DNA of 64,000 nt from WTFY01 sp964614915 (GTDB lineage: Bacteria; Pseudomonadota; Gammaproteobacteria; UBA4575), in the NCBI GenBank assembly GCA_964614915.1, contig CAZTNC010000006.1:47549-111548 (forward strand), in the 5' to 3' direction. Below, piece after piece: positions 1 to 8,372 of this stretch. Numbering within the stretch: the stretch's first letter is position 1; every line of letters starts with the position of its first letter. Below the pieces are notes generated by a model, which did no database searches, was not told the origin of the DNA, and saw nothing but the letters and a program-made list of their open reading frames with translations. The position numbers and the translations under genes are program-made.

Positions 1-653
1 GCCGCCTGGTGCCTGAGCATGATCCGGTTTACAAGGTCACGATCATCCCCCGGGGCCGTGCCCTGGGAGTGACCATGTTCTTGCCGGAAGAGGACCGCTA
101 CAGTCACAGCAGGCAGCGCCTGGAAAGCCAGATTTCAAGCCTGTTCGGTGGACGGGTTGCTGAAGAGCTTATTTTTGGTGATGAGGCGGTGACCACCGGA
201 GCTTCCAACGACATTGAGCGGGCGACCGAGATTGCACGTGCGATGGTCACCAAGTGGGGCCTGTCGGAGAAGATGGGTCCGCTGTCCTACGGGGACGAGG
301 ATGGTGAGGTGTTCCTGGGTCACTCCGTCACCCAGCATAAGACGGTGTCGGACGATACGGCCAATTCGATTGACCAGGAAGTGCGGCGCATTATCGATGT
401 CAACTATGAGCGCACGGTGAAGCTGATCAAGGAGAACATGGACAAGCTTCACATCATGGCTAAAGCCCTGGTGAAGTATGAAACGCTGGACACCGAACAG
501 ATTGACGACATCATGGCTGGAGATGAGCCGCGCCCGCCCCAAGACTGGCAGGACGTGGATGACGAGCCGACTTCGGGATCGACGGCCAAGTCGCCGAAGG
601 AAAGTCCTTCCAAGGACTCGGAGCCGATTGGAGGCCCGGCCAGCGAACACTGA
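1..653 (+). CDS. ftsH: ATP-dependent zinc metalloprotease FtsH, C-terminal part (5' truncated)
   Basis: The gene runs in from the left edge; the frame is already open at base 3 and reads RLVPEHDPVYKVTIIPRGRA, the segment that follows the HEAGH zinc site in FtsH. About 216 residues of the M41 peptidase domain remain, including TTGASNDIERAT, which carries the Asp that acts as third zinc ligand in the family. The last ~50 residues are a polar, Pro/Ser/Asp-rich tail typical of FtsH C termini. FtsH is a membrane-anchored AAA protease that degrades unneeded or damaged membrane and regulatory proteins. In many gammaproteobacteria folP follows directly; here glmM is next after a 143-bp gap. Confidence 0.97.
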   Translation, partial: RLVPEHDPVYKVTIIPRGRALGVTMFLPEEDRYSHSRQRLESQISSLFGGRVAEELIFGDEAVTTGASNDIERATEIARAMVTKWGLSEKMGPLSYGDEDGEVFLGHSVTQHKTVSDDTANSIDQEVRRIIDVNYERTVKLIKENMDKLHIMAKALVKYETLDTEQIDDIMAGDEPRPPQDWQDVDDEPTSGSTAKSPKESPSKDSEPIGGPASEH

Positions 654-796
654 ACTGCTGACGGTATCGTCTGGATACTCCGGTGGCCGGAGTGGCCAGC
701 TTCAGGCTCTGCCAGGCGGGTAAACCACGCACTTTAGATACTTGCATATCGAGGCTCTTTAGAACATCCGGTTTCGGGGACTGATCGGAAACGCGT

Positions 797-2131
797 ATGG
801 GGCGAAAGTTTTTTGGTACGGATGGGATACGTGGTCGAGTCGGCGACGGCGTGATGACGCCGGATTTCGTCCTCAAACTTGGCTGGGCAGCCGGTTCCGC
901 ACTGTGTACCGACGACAGGAGCCTGGTGCTGATCGGCAAGGATACGCGTATCTCCGGTTACATGTTCGAATCCGGGCTAGAAGCTGGGCTATCTGCGGCT
1001 GGTGCCAACAGCCGGTTGCTGGGGCCCATGCCGACTCCGGCCGTGGCCTACCTGACCCGCACACTCCGGGCGGCAGCAGGCATCGTCATCAGTGCATCCC
1101 ACAACTGCTACACCGACAACGGTGTGAAGTTCTTTTCCTCGGAAGGTAAGAAGCTGTCTGATGAGGCGGAGATCGAAATTGAAAACCGCATGGAACGTGC
1201 CTTGGAAGTCGTCAGTGCAGACAAGCTGGGCAAGGCCGAGCGGGTCAACGATGCTGCCGGTCGGTACATTGAGTTCTGCAAGAGTACCGTACCGACCCAC
1301 ATCCGGCTGAACGGTCTGAAAATCGTGGTTGATTGTGCCCATGGTGCCACCTACCACATCGCGCCCAGCGTGTTCACGGAACTGGGTGCGGAAGTGATCA
1401 GCACGGCATCGCAGCCCAACGGCTTTAACATTAACGAGGACTGCGGGGCCAATGACCCCCAGGTACTGGGTGCGGCAGTACTGGAGCATCAGGCCGATCT
1501 GGGGATTGCGATTGACGGAGACGGGGACCGGCTGATCATGGCAGACCATACCGGTGTGACCGTGGACGGGGATGAGTTGCTGTTCCTGATTGCTCAGGCA
1601 CGGAAATCCGAAAACACCCTGCAGGGCGGTGTCGTTGGGACCCAGATGAGCAACCTTGGATTGGAACATGCCCTGCGGGATGCCGGAATCCGGTTCAAGC
1701 GGGCGTCGGTGGGAGACCGCCATGTCGTGGAGATGCTGCAGGCGCACTCCTGGATCCTTGGTGGCGAGCCGTCCGGTCATATCATCAGCCTGGACCGCAT
1801 GACGACCTGTGACGCCATCATCTCCGCATTGCAGGTGCTCCAGATCTTGGTGACCGCGCAAAAGAGCCTGCACGAAGCCAAGTCCGGCATGTACAAGTAT
1901 CCGCAGACCCTGATCAATATCCCGGTGCAGTCCAAGATCGACATTGACAGCACGCCTGAGATCCAGCAGGTCGTGAAGGATGCCGAGTCGGACCTGGGCG
2001 AGTCAGGACGCGTGCTGTTACGGCCTTCTGGCACTGAGCCGCTGGTGCGGGTCATGGTCGAGGGCGTGGACGCCATGAAGGTGGAAAAACTGGCTCAACA
2101 CATTGCAGAACAGGTCTCTGCATCCTGCTGA
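797..2131 (+). CDS. glmM: Phosphoglucosamine mutase
   Basis: 444 residues, the usual GlmM length, starting at the ATG that gives the family N terminus KFFGTDGIRG. It interconverts glucosamine-6-P and glucosamine-1-P in the cytoplasm for UDP-GlcNAc, peptidoglycan and LPS synthesis. The phosphoserine loop reads ISASHNCYTDNG, so Ser101 is the catalytic serine; the residue after HN is Cys where Pro is usual. The metal loop DGDGDR, sugar-binding GGEPSGH and phosphate-binding RPSGTEPLVRVM are intact. No strong ribosome binding site is visible. It lies between ftsH and tpiA, a conserved gammaproteobacterial position apart from the missing folP. Confidence 0.97.
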   Translation: MGRKFFGTDGIRGRVGDGVMTPDFVLKLGWAAGSALCTDDRSLVLIGKDTRISGYMFESGLEAGLSAAGANSRLLGPMPTPAVAYLTRTLRAAAGIVISASHNCYTDNGVKFFSSEGKKLSDEAEIEIENRMERALEVVSADKLGKAERVNDAAGRYIEFCKSTVPTHIRLNGLKIVVDCAHGATYHIAPSVFTELGAEVISTASQPNGFNINEDCGANDPQVLGAAVLEHQADLGIAIDGDGDRLIMADHTGVTVDGDELLFLIAQARKSENTLQGGVVGTQMSNLGLEHALRDAGIRFKRASVGDRHVVEMLQAHSWILGGEPSGHIISLDRMTTCDAIISALQVLQILVTAQKSLHEAKSGMYKYPQTLINIPVQSKIDIDSTPEIQQVVKDAESDLGESGRVLLRPSGTEPLVRVMVEGVDAMKVEKLAQHIAEQVSASC

Positions 2132-2237
2132 TAGCAGGCTCCGGTTGTAGGCAATCCAGCATATTCACCGTGGTTTGCTTAATCATGCCGTGGTGGGTAA
2201 GCTGCGCACTTTTAATTTTTAACGGACGAATAACCCG

Positions 2238-2990
2238 ATGCGCCAGCCCCTGGTTGCAGGAAACTGGAAACTGAATGGCTCGCTGGAGTCAGTTTCGGCA
2301 CTTCTTGCCGGGATTACTGGGCAAATTTCCACGGTCGGGACAACCGAAGTTGCCGTGTGCCCGCCGTTCGCCTACCTGCAGCATGCAGGTCAGTTGTTGC
2401 AGGACACAGGCATTGCTCTCGGTGCGCAGGACTGTTCTGATCAGGCACAAGGTGCTTACACGGGGGAAGTTTCTGCAGCCATGGTCAGGGAATTTGGCTG
2501 CACGTACGTGATCGTTGGGCACTCTGAAAGGCGCCACATCTATGGGGAGAGCGATGCCTTGGTGGCTGCAAAGTTTGCACAGGCCCAGGAAAATGCGCTG
2601 GTTCCAATTCTTTGTGTTGGTGAAACCCTGAATGAGCGTGAGAGTGGACAGACCGAGGCTGTCATCGCACGCCAGCTGGATGCCGTGCTGGCGAGTTCGA
2701 GAATCGAGGGCTTTGGTAAAGCAGTCATCGCCTATGAGCCCGTTTGGGCGATTGGCACCGGCAAAACCGCAACTCCGGAGCAGGCCCAGCAGGTGCATGA
2801 ATTTGTCCGCGACAGGTTGGTGAAGCAGGACGAAGGGATTGCAGACCGTATTCGCATCCTGTATGGAGGCAGCATGAAACCTGAAAATGCCGGTGCATTG
2901 CTGCAGGAAAATGACATTGACGGGGGCCTGATCGGGGGTGCATCACTCAATGCAGAGGACTTTGTCGCAATTGCGGCCTCGGGGACATAA
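2238..2990 (+). CDS. tpiA: Triosephosphate isomerase
   Basis: 250 residues, full TIM-barrel length. Interconverts dihydroxyacetone phosphate and glyceraldehyde-3-phosphate in central carbon metabolism. Visible landmarks are the substrate lysine in AGNWKLNG near the N terminus, the electrophilic histidine in VIVGHSERR, the catalytic glutamate in AYEPVWAIGTGK with the mobile loop just after it, and the phosphate-binding segment LYGGSMKPEN. It is followed 39 bp later by secG, the standard tpiA-secG pairing in this class. Confidence 0.98.
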   Translation: MRQPLVAGNWKLNGSLESVSALLAGITGQISTVGTTEVAVCPPFAYLQHAGQLLQDTGIALGAQDCSDQAQGAYTGEVSAAMVREFGCTYVIVGHSERRHIYGESDALVAAKFAQAQENALVPILCVGETLNERESGQTEAVIARQLDAVLASSRIEGFGKAVIAYEPVWAIGTGKTATPEQAQQVHEFVRDRLVKQDEGIADRIRILYGGSMKPENAGALLQENDIDGGLIGGASLNAEDFVAIAASGT

Positions 2991-3029
2991 GGGACTTCTC
3001 ATCAGGGACAGGAACAGGTAGACAGGCAT

Positions 3030-3437
3030 ATGATGTTATATAGCATTCTGGTTGCGGTCGATGTGCTACTGGCCATCGGCATAATCGGTCTAGTGCTGAT
3101 TCAGCATGGCAAGGGGGCCGATGTCGGCGCTGCCTTCGGCAGTGGTGCTTCGGGTACCGTGTTCGGAGCCCGGGGATCAGCTACTTTCCTGACGCGGGTG
3201 ACCGCGATTCTCGCAACCCTGTTTTTTGCCAACAGCCTGCTGCTTGCTTATCTTGCCACTCACCGTCCTGTTACTGAAAGTGTCATTGACCAGTCGGCAC
3301 AGGTCATTGAAGAGGTGGTTGAGGTACCCGTGGAGGAAAGTCCAGAGGAAGCACAAGTCATGCCGGAATCCACTGTGTCCGACCTGCCGGATGTGCCTCA
3401 AGTGAATGCCCCTGTATCTGACGCGGACACCAACTGA
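3030..3437 (+). CDS. secG: Preprotein translocase subunit SecG
   Basis: 135 residues with two membrane segments (about 3-25 and 52-73) separated by the conserved cytoplasmic loop LIQHGKGADVGAAFGSGASG. SecG is the small non-essential subunit of the SecYEG channel and speeds SecA-driven export. The C-terminal ~60 residues are acidic and Pro/Val/Glu-rich, a variable tail seen in many SecG proteins. Two consecutive ATG codons open the frame. A purine-rich AGGAACAGG lies upstream. It is followed by tRNA-Leu, as in many relatives. Confidence 0.96.
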   Translation: MMLYSILVAVDVLLAIGIIGLVLIQHGKGADVGAAFGSGASGTVFGARGSATFLTRVTAILATLFFANSLLLAYLATHRPVTESVIDQSAQVIEEVVEVPVEESPEEAQVMPESTVSDLPDVPQVNAPVSDADTN

Positions 3438-3470
3438 CCTCCTGAGTCCATTGCTGGATTATGTGATTGA

Positions 3471-3497
3471 CCTGCCTCTTGATCAGGAAGAGGTGGG
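3471..3497 (+). terminator. Hairpin downstream of secG
   Basis: Ten-base stem (3471-3480 with 3488-3497, two wobble pairs) around the loop GATCAGG. It has no following T run, so it is a weak candidate terminator or an mRNA 3'-end stabiliser rather than a clear intrinsic terminator. Confidence 0.35.
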
Positions 3498-3538
3498 CTT
3501 CGGGTATCTGTCTCTTGCGTTAGAATAGCTCAGCACAT

Positions 3539-3625
3539 GCCGATGTGGCGGAATTGGTAGACGCGCTAGCTTGAGGGGCTAGTGGGGGAAACCTCGTGCC
3601 GGTTCGAGTCCGGCCATCGGCACCA
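3539..3625 (+). tRNA. tRNA-Leu (anticodon GAG)
   Basis: Seven-base acceptor stem GCCGATG/CATCGGC, D arm with AATTGGTAGAC, anticodon stem CTAGC/GCTAG enclosing loop TTGAGGG (anticodon GAG, reading CUY codons), long class II variable arm, and T arm GCCGG-TTCGAGT-CCGGC. The CCA end is encoded (3623-3625). A TAGAAT -10-like hexamer lies at 3521-3526. This tRNA commonly sits between secG and nuoA. Confidence 0.97.
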
Positions 3626-3774
3626 TTTGAACTACGCTTGGATATTCATAAGGTCCTCACAAGGGCAGTTTCTGAATGTGATATTTTCTGGCGACCAATC
3701 AAAGCAATTACGATAAATGCATGCAACCTCCATAAGGCAGTCAATATTGTATAGACACACAAGGTTGGCCTGAG

Positions 3775-4449
3775 ATGCAGGTCGGCTTGTTTGCAGTGAT
3801 TTTTATTGCAGTGTTCACTGCAGCCGGTATTGGCACACGGCTGGGGCTAAATGGAAATCTGAACGTCTACTACTGCCTGTTAAGTCTGTTTTTCTCCATC
3901 AACCTGCTGATTTGCTATTGGGAAGCCTGTCTTTTTTGGCGCAGGGATTACATCGAAGAGCGTGTTGGCTACTGGCGTGAGCGGCGTATGCAAACCGGCC
4001 GGACACCGGCTGTTGAATTCCTGGCAACCCGGGTTTCATTAAAAAAGATTCTGTCGCCGACGCTTTGGGCAGATGCCTGGGCCACGTATTGTATGTACGA
4101 CGATTCGTATGCTGACCGTCGTACATACGGCTTCAGTGTCGACATTGCCAATGGTTTTTTTACTCCACTCCCGTCGCTGATTCTGTACGCGGCATTCACG
4201 ACCGCTTTCATGCCGGCCCTGTTCGCGGGAATTCTGGGTGTCATACTGTTTTGGCAATGGACGTACGTGAGCTCTGTCTACTGGGTGAGCTTTTTTGTTT
4301 CCAGAAGACAGGAGTTGATCAGCAAGGCTGATACTTATATCTATATCTGGGGAGCAACCGCGGTCTGGGTATTGTTTGGGCTGCTGGGCCTGTACGTGTC
4401 CATTCGATTGATTGTCGATGGAGATTATACTGTGCTGGGTTACTGGTAA
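3775..4449 (+). CDS. Uncharacterised multi-pass membrane protein
   Basis: 224 residues that I do not recognise. The sequence shows about five hydrophobic segments (roughly 4-22, 31-52, 133-150, 152-178 and 193-213). Between segments 2 and 3 is a polar loop of some 80 residues rich in Arg, Tyr and Trp (for example ERVGYWRERRMQ and YCMYDDSYADRRTYG). There is no signal peptide apart from the first membrane segment and no catalytic motif I can name. It stands alone between tRNA-Leu and the nitroreductase gene with gaps of about 150 and 220 bp, so the context gives no function. It is probably real: long open frame, gammaproteobacterial codon use, strongly membrane-like composition. Confidence 0.7.
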   Translation: MQVGLFAVIFIAVFTAAGIGTRLGLNGNLNVYYCLLSLFFSINLLICYWEACLFWRRDYIEERVGYWRERRMQTGRTPAVEFLATRVSLKKILSPTLWADAWATYCMYDDSYADRRTYGFSVDIANGFFTPLPSLILYAAFTTAFMPALFAGILGVILFWQWTYVSSVYWVSFFVSRRQELISKADTYIYIWGATAVWVLFGLLGLYVSIRLIVDGDYTVLGYW

Positions 4450-4672
4450 TTCCAGATGCACTGGTGTGTGACTTTCAGGAAACCCTTGGCCTGAGCATGT
4501 GAATGGTCCTGTCTGCAGGGTTCTGCTGTTTTTGTAGGTATATGCATTCGCTGGACTGAAATTCACAGGCAACCAGGCAAAAACGAGGCGGTGAAGTTAA
4601 ATCCAAAGCAGGTGCTATTGGCCACTTTCCCAGCCCGATCCGTTTTCCAATATCTATGAAGGAATTTAACTC

Positions 4673-5266
4673 ATGAAGAATGCCGAATCCGAATGCCCGG
4701 TCCATGAATTGATCGAGAAACGATGGAGCCCCTATGTGTTTGCAGACCGGGCCGTTCCCAAAGACGAGCTACGCTCCCTGTTTGAAGCGGCACGCTGGAC
4801 GATGTCTTCCTACAATGCACAGCCCTGGCGTTACATCGTCGGCATACTCGGGCACAGCGATGCGCTAAGGGATCAGGTTTTCAGCGTTCTGCTCGAAGGC
4901 AACCAGGCCTGGGCAGGGCAGGCGCCGGTGCTGGCGCTTGGCCTTGTAGAGCACAACTTTGAACACAACGGCAAACCGAACAAGGCCGCGGTCCACGATC
5001 TGGGGGCGGCTTCTGCCCAGTTGACGCTGGAGGCGACGGCAAGAGGTCTGTGCGTTCACCAGATGGTAGGGATCGATCCCGACAAGGCGCGTGAAGTGTT
5101 CGATCTGCCAGATTCCATTGAACCGTTTACGGGCATTGCTATCGGTTATCCTGGAAAAGCAAAGGATGCGGATGAGGAATTCGCAAACCGCGATCGCAGT
5201 CCCAGGGTGCGAAAATCACTCCAGGACATTCTCCTGATGGGATTCGATTTTCTGATGCCCGGATAA
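4673..5266 (+). CDS. Nitroreductase-family FMN oxidoreductase
   Basis: 197 residues of the nitroreductase fold. Two FMN-contact regions are visible: EKRWSPYVFADR near residue 16 and AARWTMSSYNAQPWRYIV near residue 40, where the Ser-Tyr-Asn-Ala-Gln-Pro run is the family hallmark. A GGEL/GIG-like C-terminal flavin segment is represented by EPFTGIAIGYPGK. Members use NAD(P)H to reduce nitro compounds, quinones or enones in the cytoplasm; the substrate here cannot be told. The start has AAGGAATTTAACTC upstream, a good Shine-Dalgarno site. A 20-bp sequence 98 bp upstream recurs about 100 bp upstream of nuoA. Confidence 0.85.
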   Translation: MKNAESECPVHELIEKRWSPYVFADRAVPKDELRSLFEAARWTMSSYNAQPWRYIVGILGHSDALRDQVFSVLLEGNQAWAGQAPVLALGLVEHNFEHNGKPNKAAVHDLGAASAQLTLEATARGLCVHQMVGIDPDKAREVFDLPDSIEPFTGIAIGYPGKAKDADEEFANRDRSPRVRKSLQDILLMGFDFLMPG

Positions 5267-5489
5267 GATGTCCAAATTTGAATCTCGTATAAATTGAGCA
5301 AAAACAGTGGTATAGACTGAAATATACTCAGTTACATGACCCTATGTACAAGGGGACTGTCAGCGCACATCTGAAATTTGCAGGCAACCAAATTCAGATA
5401 CAATAAGGTAGGCGCAATGTGCCTCGCATGGACTGATCTGCCAGGACCTGACACTTCGGCCAAACACTGAAAACCACTGCCTTTGAGGA
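5267..5489 (+). promoter_or_regulatory. Leader/promoter region of the nuo operon
   Basis: No gene. It should carry the promoter of the 14-gene nuo operon. The best -10-like hexamer is TACAAT at 5399-5404, with TTTGCA 16 bases upstream at 5377-5382 as a weak -35; this -35 lies inside a 20-bp sequence (5371-5390) that also occurs at 4556-4575. The promoter call is tentative. Confidence 0.35.
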
Positions 5490-5495
5490 ATGGCA

Positions 5496-5852
5496 ATGCT
5501 TGAAAACTATCTTCCTGTACTTGTCTTTATCAGCCTTGCCGTGATCATGAGCCTGATCCCGATGGCCTTGGGTCTGGCTTTGGGGCCCCGCCGCCGAGAC
5601 GAAGCTAAGGACTCTCCGTATGAATGCGGCTTCGAGGCCTTCGAGGATTCACGCATGCAGTTTGACGTGCGCTATTACCTGGTTGCGATCCTGTTCATCA
5701 TATTTGATCTGGAGATTGCCTTTCTGTTTCCCTGGGCAGTGGCCATCCGGGAACTCGGCTTGGCAGGGTTTTTGTCCATGGCGCTGTTTTTGGTGATTCT
5801 CACGGTCGGCTTTATATACGAGTGGGGCAAGGGTGCCTTGGACTGGGATTAG
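5496..5852 (+). CDS. nuoA: NADH-quinone oxidoreductase subunit A
   Basis: 118 residues with three membrane helices. Small membrane-arm subunit of complex I near the quinone site. The conserved loop and helix YECGFEAFEDSRMQFDVRYY and IIFDLEIAFLFPWA are present. I place the start at the ATG at 5496 because AGGA (5486-5489) is six bases upstream of it; the ATG at 5490 abuts that site and would be badly spaced. First gene of the nuo operon. Confidence 0.95.
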   Translation: MLENYLPVLVFISLAVIMSLIPMALGLALGPRRRDEAKDSPYECGFEAFEDSRMQFDVRYYLVAILFIIFDLEIAFLFPWAVAIRELGLAGFLSMALFLVILTVGFIYEWGKGALDWD

Positions 5853-5878
5853 GCAGTGGGATCGAGAGGAATTGAGCT

Positions 5879-5917
5879 ATGAAACGATACGATAACCCGG
5901 AACAGGTGCGAGACTGA
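5879..5917 (+). CDS. 12-codon leader reading frame upstream of nuoB
   Basis: A short frame encoding MKRYDNPEQVRD. It opens eight bases after a strong GAGAGGA ribosome site (5864-5870) and its TGA ends one base before the nuoB ATG at 5919. The best ribosome site in the nuoA-nuoB gap therefore serves this frame rather than nuoB, which suggests translational coupling or a small peptide. Whether it is translated cannot be told from the sequence alone. Confidence 0.4.
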   Translation: MKRYDNPEQVRD

Positions 5918-5918
5918 C

Positions 5919-6395
5919 ATGGGCATCGAAGGCTATTTGAAAGAGGGTTTTGTCACGACCCGCCTGGATGAACTGATCAACTGGGCGCGAACCGGCTCAA
6001 TGTGGCCGATGACCTTCGGGCTTGCCTGCTGTGCCGTAGAGATGATGCATGCAGGTGCATCACGCTATGACCTGGACCGCTTCGGGGTCATGTTCCGGCC
6101 CAGCCCGCGCCAGTCCGATGTCATGATCGTGGCCGGCACGCTGGTCAACAAGATGGCCCCGGCGCTGCGCAAGGTCTACGACCAGATGGCCGAACCCAAG
6201 TGGGTGATCTCCATGGGTTCGTGCGCGAATGGGGGTGGGTACTACCATTACTCCTATGCCGTGGTCAGAGGCTGTGACCGCATCGTACCGGTCGATGTCT
6301 ACGTGCCCGGCTGTCCACCAACGGCCGAGGCCCTGCTGTACGGAATTCTCCAGCTGCAAAACAAGATTCGCCGAACGAGCACCATTGCCCGCTAG
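5919..6395 (+). CDS. nuoB: NADH-quinone oxidoreductase subunit B
   Basis: 158 residues. Carries iron-sulfur cluster N2, the last electron carrier before quinone in complex I. All four cluster ligands are visible: the tandem pair Cys37-Cys38 in GLACCAVEMM, Cys102 in GSCANGGG and Cys132 in VPGCPPTAEA. The N terminus GIEGYLKEGFVTT is the usual one for proteobacterial NuoB. It follows a 12-codon leader frame and precedes nuoC by 11 bp. Confidence 0.98.
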   Translation: MGIEGYLKEGFVTTRLDELINWARTGSMWPMTFGLACCAVEMMHAGASRYDLDRFGVMFRPSPRQSDVMIVAGTLVNKMAPALRKVYDQMAEPKWVISMGSCANGGGYYHYSYAVVRGCDRIVPVDVYVPGCPPTAEALLYGILQLQNKIRRTSTIAR

Positions 6396-6406
6396 TCCTG
6401 GTCATC

Positions 6407-7126
6407 ATGGGGGAACGTATCCATCAACTCGGTTCTGACTTGCAGCGCGTATTGGCTTCTTCGTTACAGAGCCTCGATATCAAGCACGATGAAATCACGC
6501 TGACTGTAAAATCCGGAGATCTCAACGAGGTGATGCTGCAGCTGCGGGATACACCTGAGTTCGGGTTTGAACAACTGGTCGATCTGTCCGGAGTGGACTA
6601 TCTGGAATACGGGGTCGGTGAGTGGAGTACGGATGATGCGACCTCGGCCGGTTTCAGCCGTGGTGCAGAAAAAGCTTCCTTCGGGCGCTTTACCTTTGAC
6701 GATCCGCCGCAGGCCCGGCCACTGGAGAATCCACGTTTTGCAGTGGTCTATCACCTGCTTTCTGTCGCCTGCAACCGGCGGCTGCGTGTGCGGGTATTCT
6801 GTGACGACGATGAACTGCCCATGGTGCCCTCCGTACATCACGTCTGGGCCTCGGCAGACTGGTACGAACGCGAGGCCTTTGACCTGTACGGAATCATTTT
6901 CGAAGGACACCCCGACCTTCGCCGCATCCTCACCGATTACGGTTTTACCGGGCATCCGTTTCGCAAGGATTTCCCGCTGGTGGGCCATGTTGAAGTGCGT
7001 TACGACCCCGAGCAAAAACGCGTTATCTACCAGCCGGTATCCATTGAACCCCGTATCACCGTACCCAAGGTGATCCGCGATGACCACCGCTTTGAATCGG
7101 GCGAATCCCAAGAGAACGATGCCTGA
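6407..7126 (+). CDS. nuoC: NADH-quinone oxidoreductase subunit C
   Basis: 239 residues; 30-kDa subunit of the complex I peripheral arm, here a separate gene rather than the NuoCD fusion of enterics. The family signature WYEREAFDLYGIIFEGHP followed by DLRRILTDYGFTGHPFRKDF is intact. The segment around 75-100 (TDDATSAGFSRGAEK) is variable. Its last eight bases overlap the start of nuoD, consistent with coupled translation. Confidence 0.97.
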   Translation: MGERIHQLGSDLQRVLASSLQSLDIKHDEITLTVKSGDLNEVMLQLRDTPEFGFEQLVDLSGVDYLEYGVGEWSTDDATSAGFSRGAEKASFGRFTFDDPPQARPLENPRFAVVYHLLSVACNRRLRVRVFCDDDELPMVPSVHHVWASADWYEREAFDLYGIIFEGHPDLRRILTDYGFTGHPFRKDFPLVGHVEVRYDPEQKRVIYQPVSIEPRITVPKVIRDDHRFESGESQENDA

Positions 7127-8372
7127 GCTTCGTAACTACACCATGAATTTCGGGCCCCAGCACCCGGCCGCCCACGGGGTCTTGCGGTTAGTCCTGGAAA
7201 TGGAGGGCGAGGTCGTACAGCGTGCGGACCCGCACATCGGTCTGCTGCACCGCGCGACCGAGAAGCTTGCTGAAAGCAAGCCCTACAACCACAGCATCGG
7301 TTACATGGATCGCCTCGATTACGTTTCCATGATGTGTAATGAACACGTCTATGTGCTGGCCATCGAAAAGCTGGTGGGCCTCGAGGTGCCGGTACGCGCC
7401 CGGTACATCCGGGTCATGTTTGATGAGATCACGCGGATTCTCAACCATCTCCTGTGGCTCGGTGCGCACGCGCTGGACATTGGAGCCATGACGGTGTTTC
7501 TGTATGCCTTTCGCGAGCGTGAGGACCTGATGGATTGCTACGAGGCAGTATCCGGTGCACGCATGCATGCCACCTACTACCGACCGGGTGGGGTGCACCG
7601 CGACCTGCCCGCACAGATGCCGAAATATGTCGAATCCCGCTGGCACGACAAGAAGGATGTCGCGAGACTCAACAAGGCGCGCACCGGTTCGCTGCTCGAC
7701 TTCATCGAAGACTTCACGCAGCGTTTTCCAGCATGCGTGGACGAGTATGAAACCCTGTTGACCGAGAACAGGATCTGGAAACAGCGCACGGTCGATATCG
7801 GTATCGTGAGCCCGGAGCGTGCCCTGCAACTGGGCTTTACCGGCCCCATGCTGCGCGGTTCCGGAATCGAGTGGGATTTGCGGCGCAAGCAGCCGTACGA
7901 AGTGTACGAGCATCTGGACTTCCAAGTCCCGGTCGGGGTCAACGGAGATTGTTATGACCGCTACCTGGTACGCATCGAGGAGATGCGCCAGTCCAACGAA
8001 ATTATCCGCCAGTGTGTCGACTGGCTGCGCGCGAATCCGGGACCAGTGATGGTGGACAACCACAAGATATCCCCGCCTGCGCGGACCGAGATGAAAATGG
8101 GGATGGAGGAACTCATTCACCATTTCAAGCTGTTCACCGAGGGCTACTGTCTGCCAAAGGGCGAGGTCTACTGCGCCATTGAGCACCCGAAAGGCGAGAT
8201 GGGGATCTACCTGGTGTCGGACGGTGCCAACAAGCCGTACCGCCTGAAGATCCGTGCCCCCGGATTTGCCCACCTGGCCGCACTGGATGAGATGTCACGG
8301 GGCCATATGCTGGCCGATGTCGTCGCAATCATCGGTACCCAGGACATCGTGTTTGGGGAAATCGACCGATGA
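7119..8372 (+). CDS. nuoD: NADH-quinone oxidoreductase subunit D
   Basis: 49-kDa subunit, which forms the quinone-binding pocket with NuoB. Starting at the ATG at 7119 gives 417 residues, the usual NuoD length, the expected N terminus MPELRNYTMNFGPQHPAAHG, an 8-base overlap with nuoC, and AAGAGAA just upstream. An in-frame ATG at 7080 would add 13 residues. Quinone-site residues sit in GPQHPAAHGVLRL and in ERADPHIGLLHRATEKL-like sequence (here QRADPHIGLLHR). The C terminus DIVFGEIDR is canonical. Confidence 0.97.
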   Translation: MPELRNYTMNFGPQHPAAHGVLRLVLEMEGEVVQRADPHIGLLHRATEKLAESKPYNHSIGYMDRLDYVSMMCNEHVYVLAIEKLVGLEVPVRARYIRVMFDEITRILNHLLWLGAHALDIGAMTVFLYAFREREDLMDCYEAVSGARMHATYYRPGGVHRDLPAQMPKYVESRWHDKKDVARLNKARTGSLLDFIEDFTQRFPACVDEYETLLTENRIWKQRTVDIGIVSPERALQLGFTGPMLRGSGIEWDLRRKQPYEVYEHLDFQVPVGVNGDCYDRYLVRIEEMRQSNEIIRQCVDWLRANPGPVMVDNHKISPPARTEMKMGMEELIHHFKLFTEGYCLPKGEVYCAIEHPKGEMGIYLVSDGANKPYRLKIRAPGFAHLAALDEMSRGHMLADVVAIIGTQDIVFGEIDR

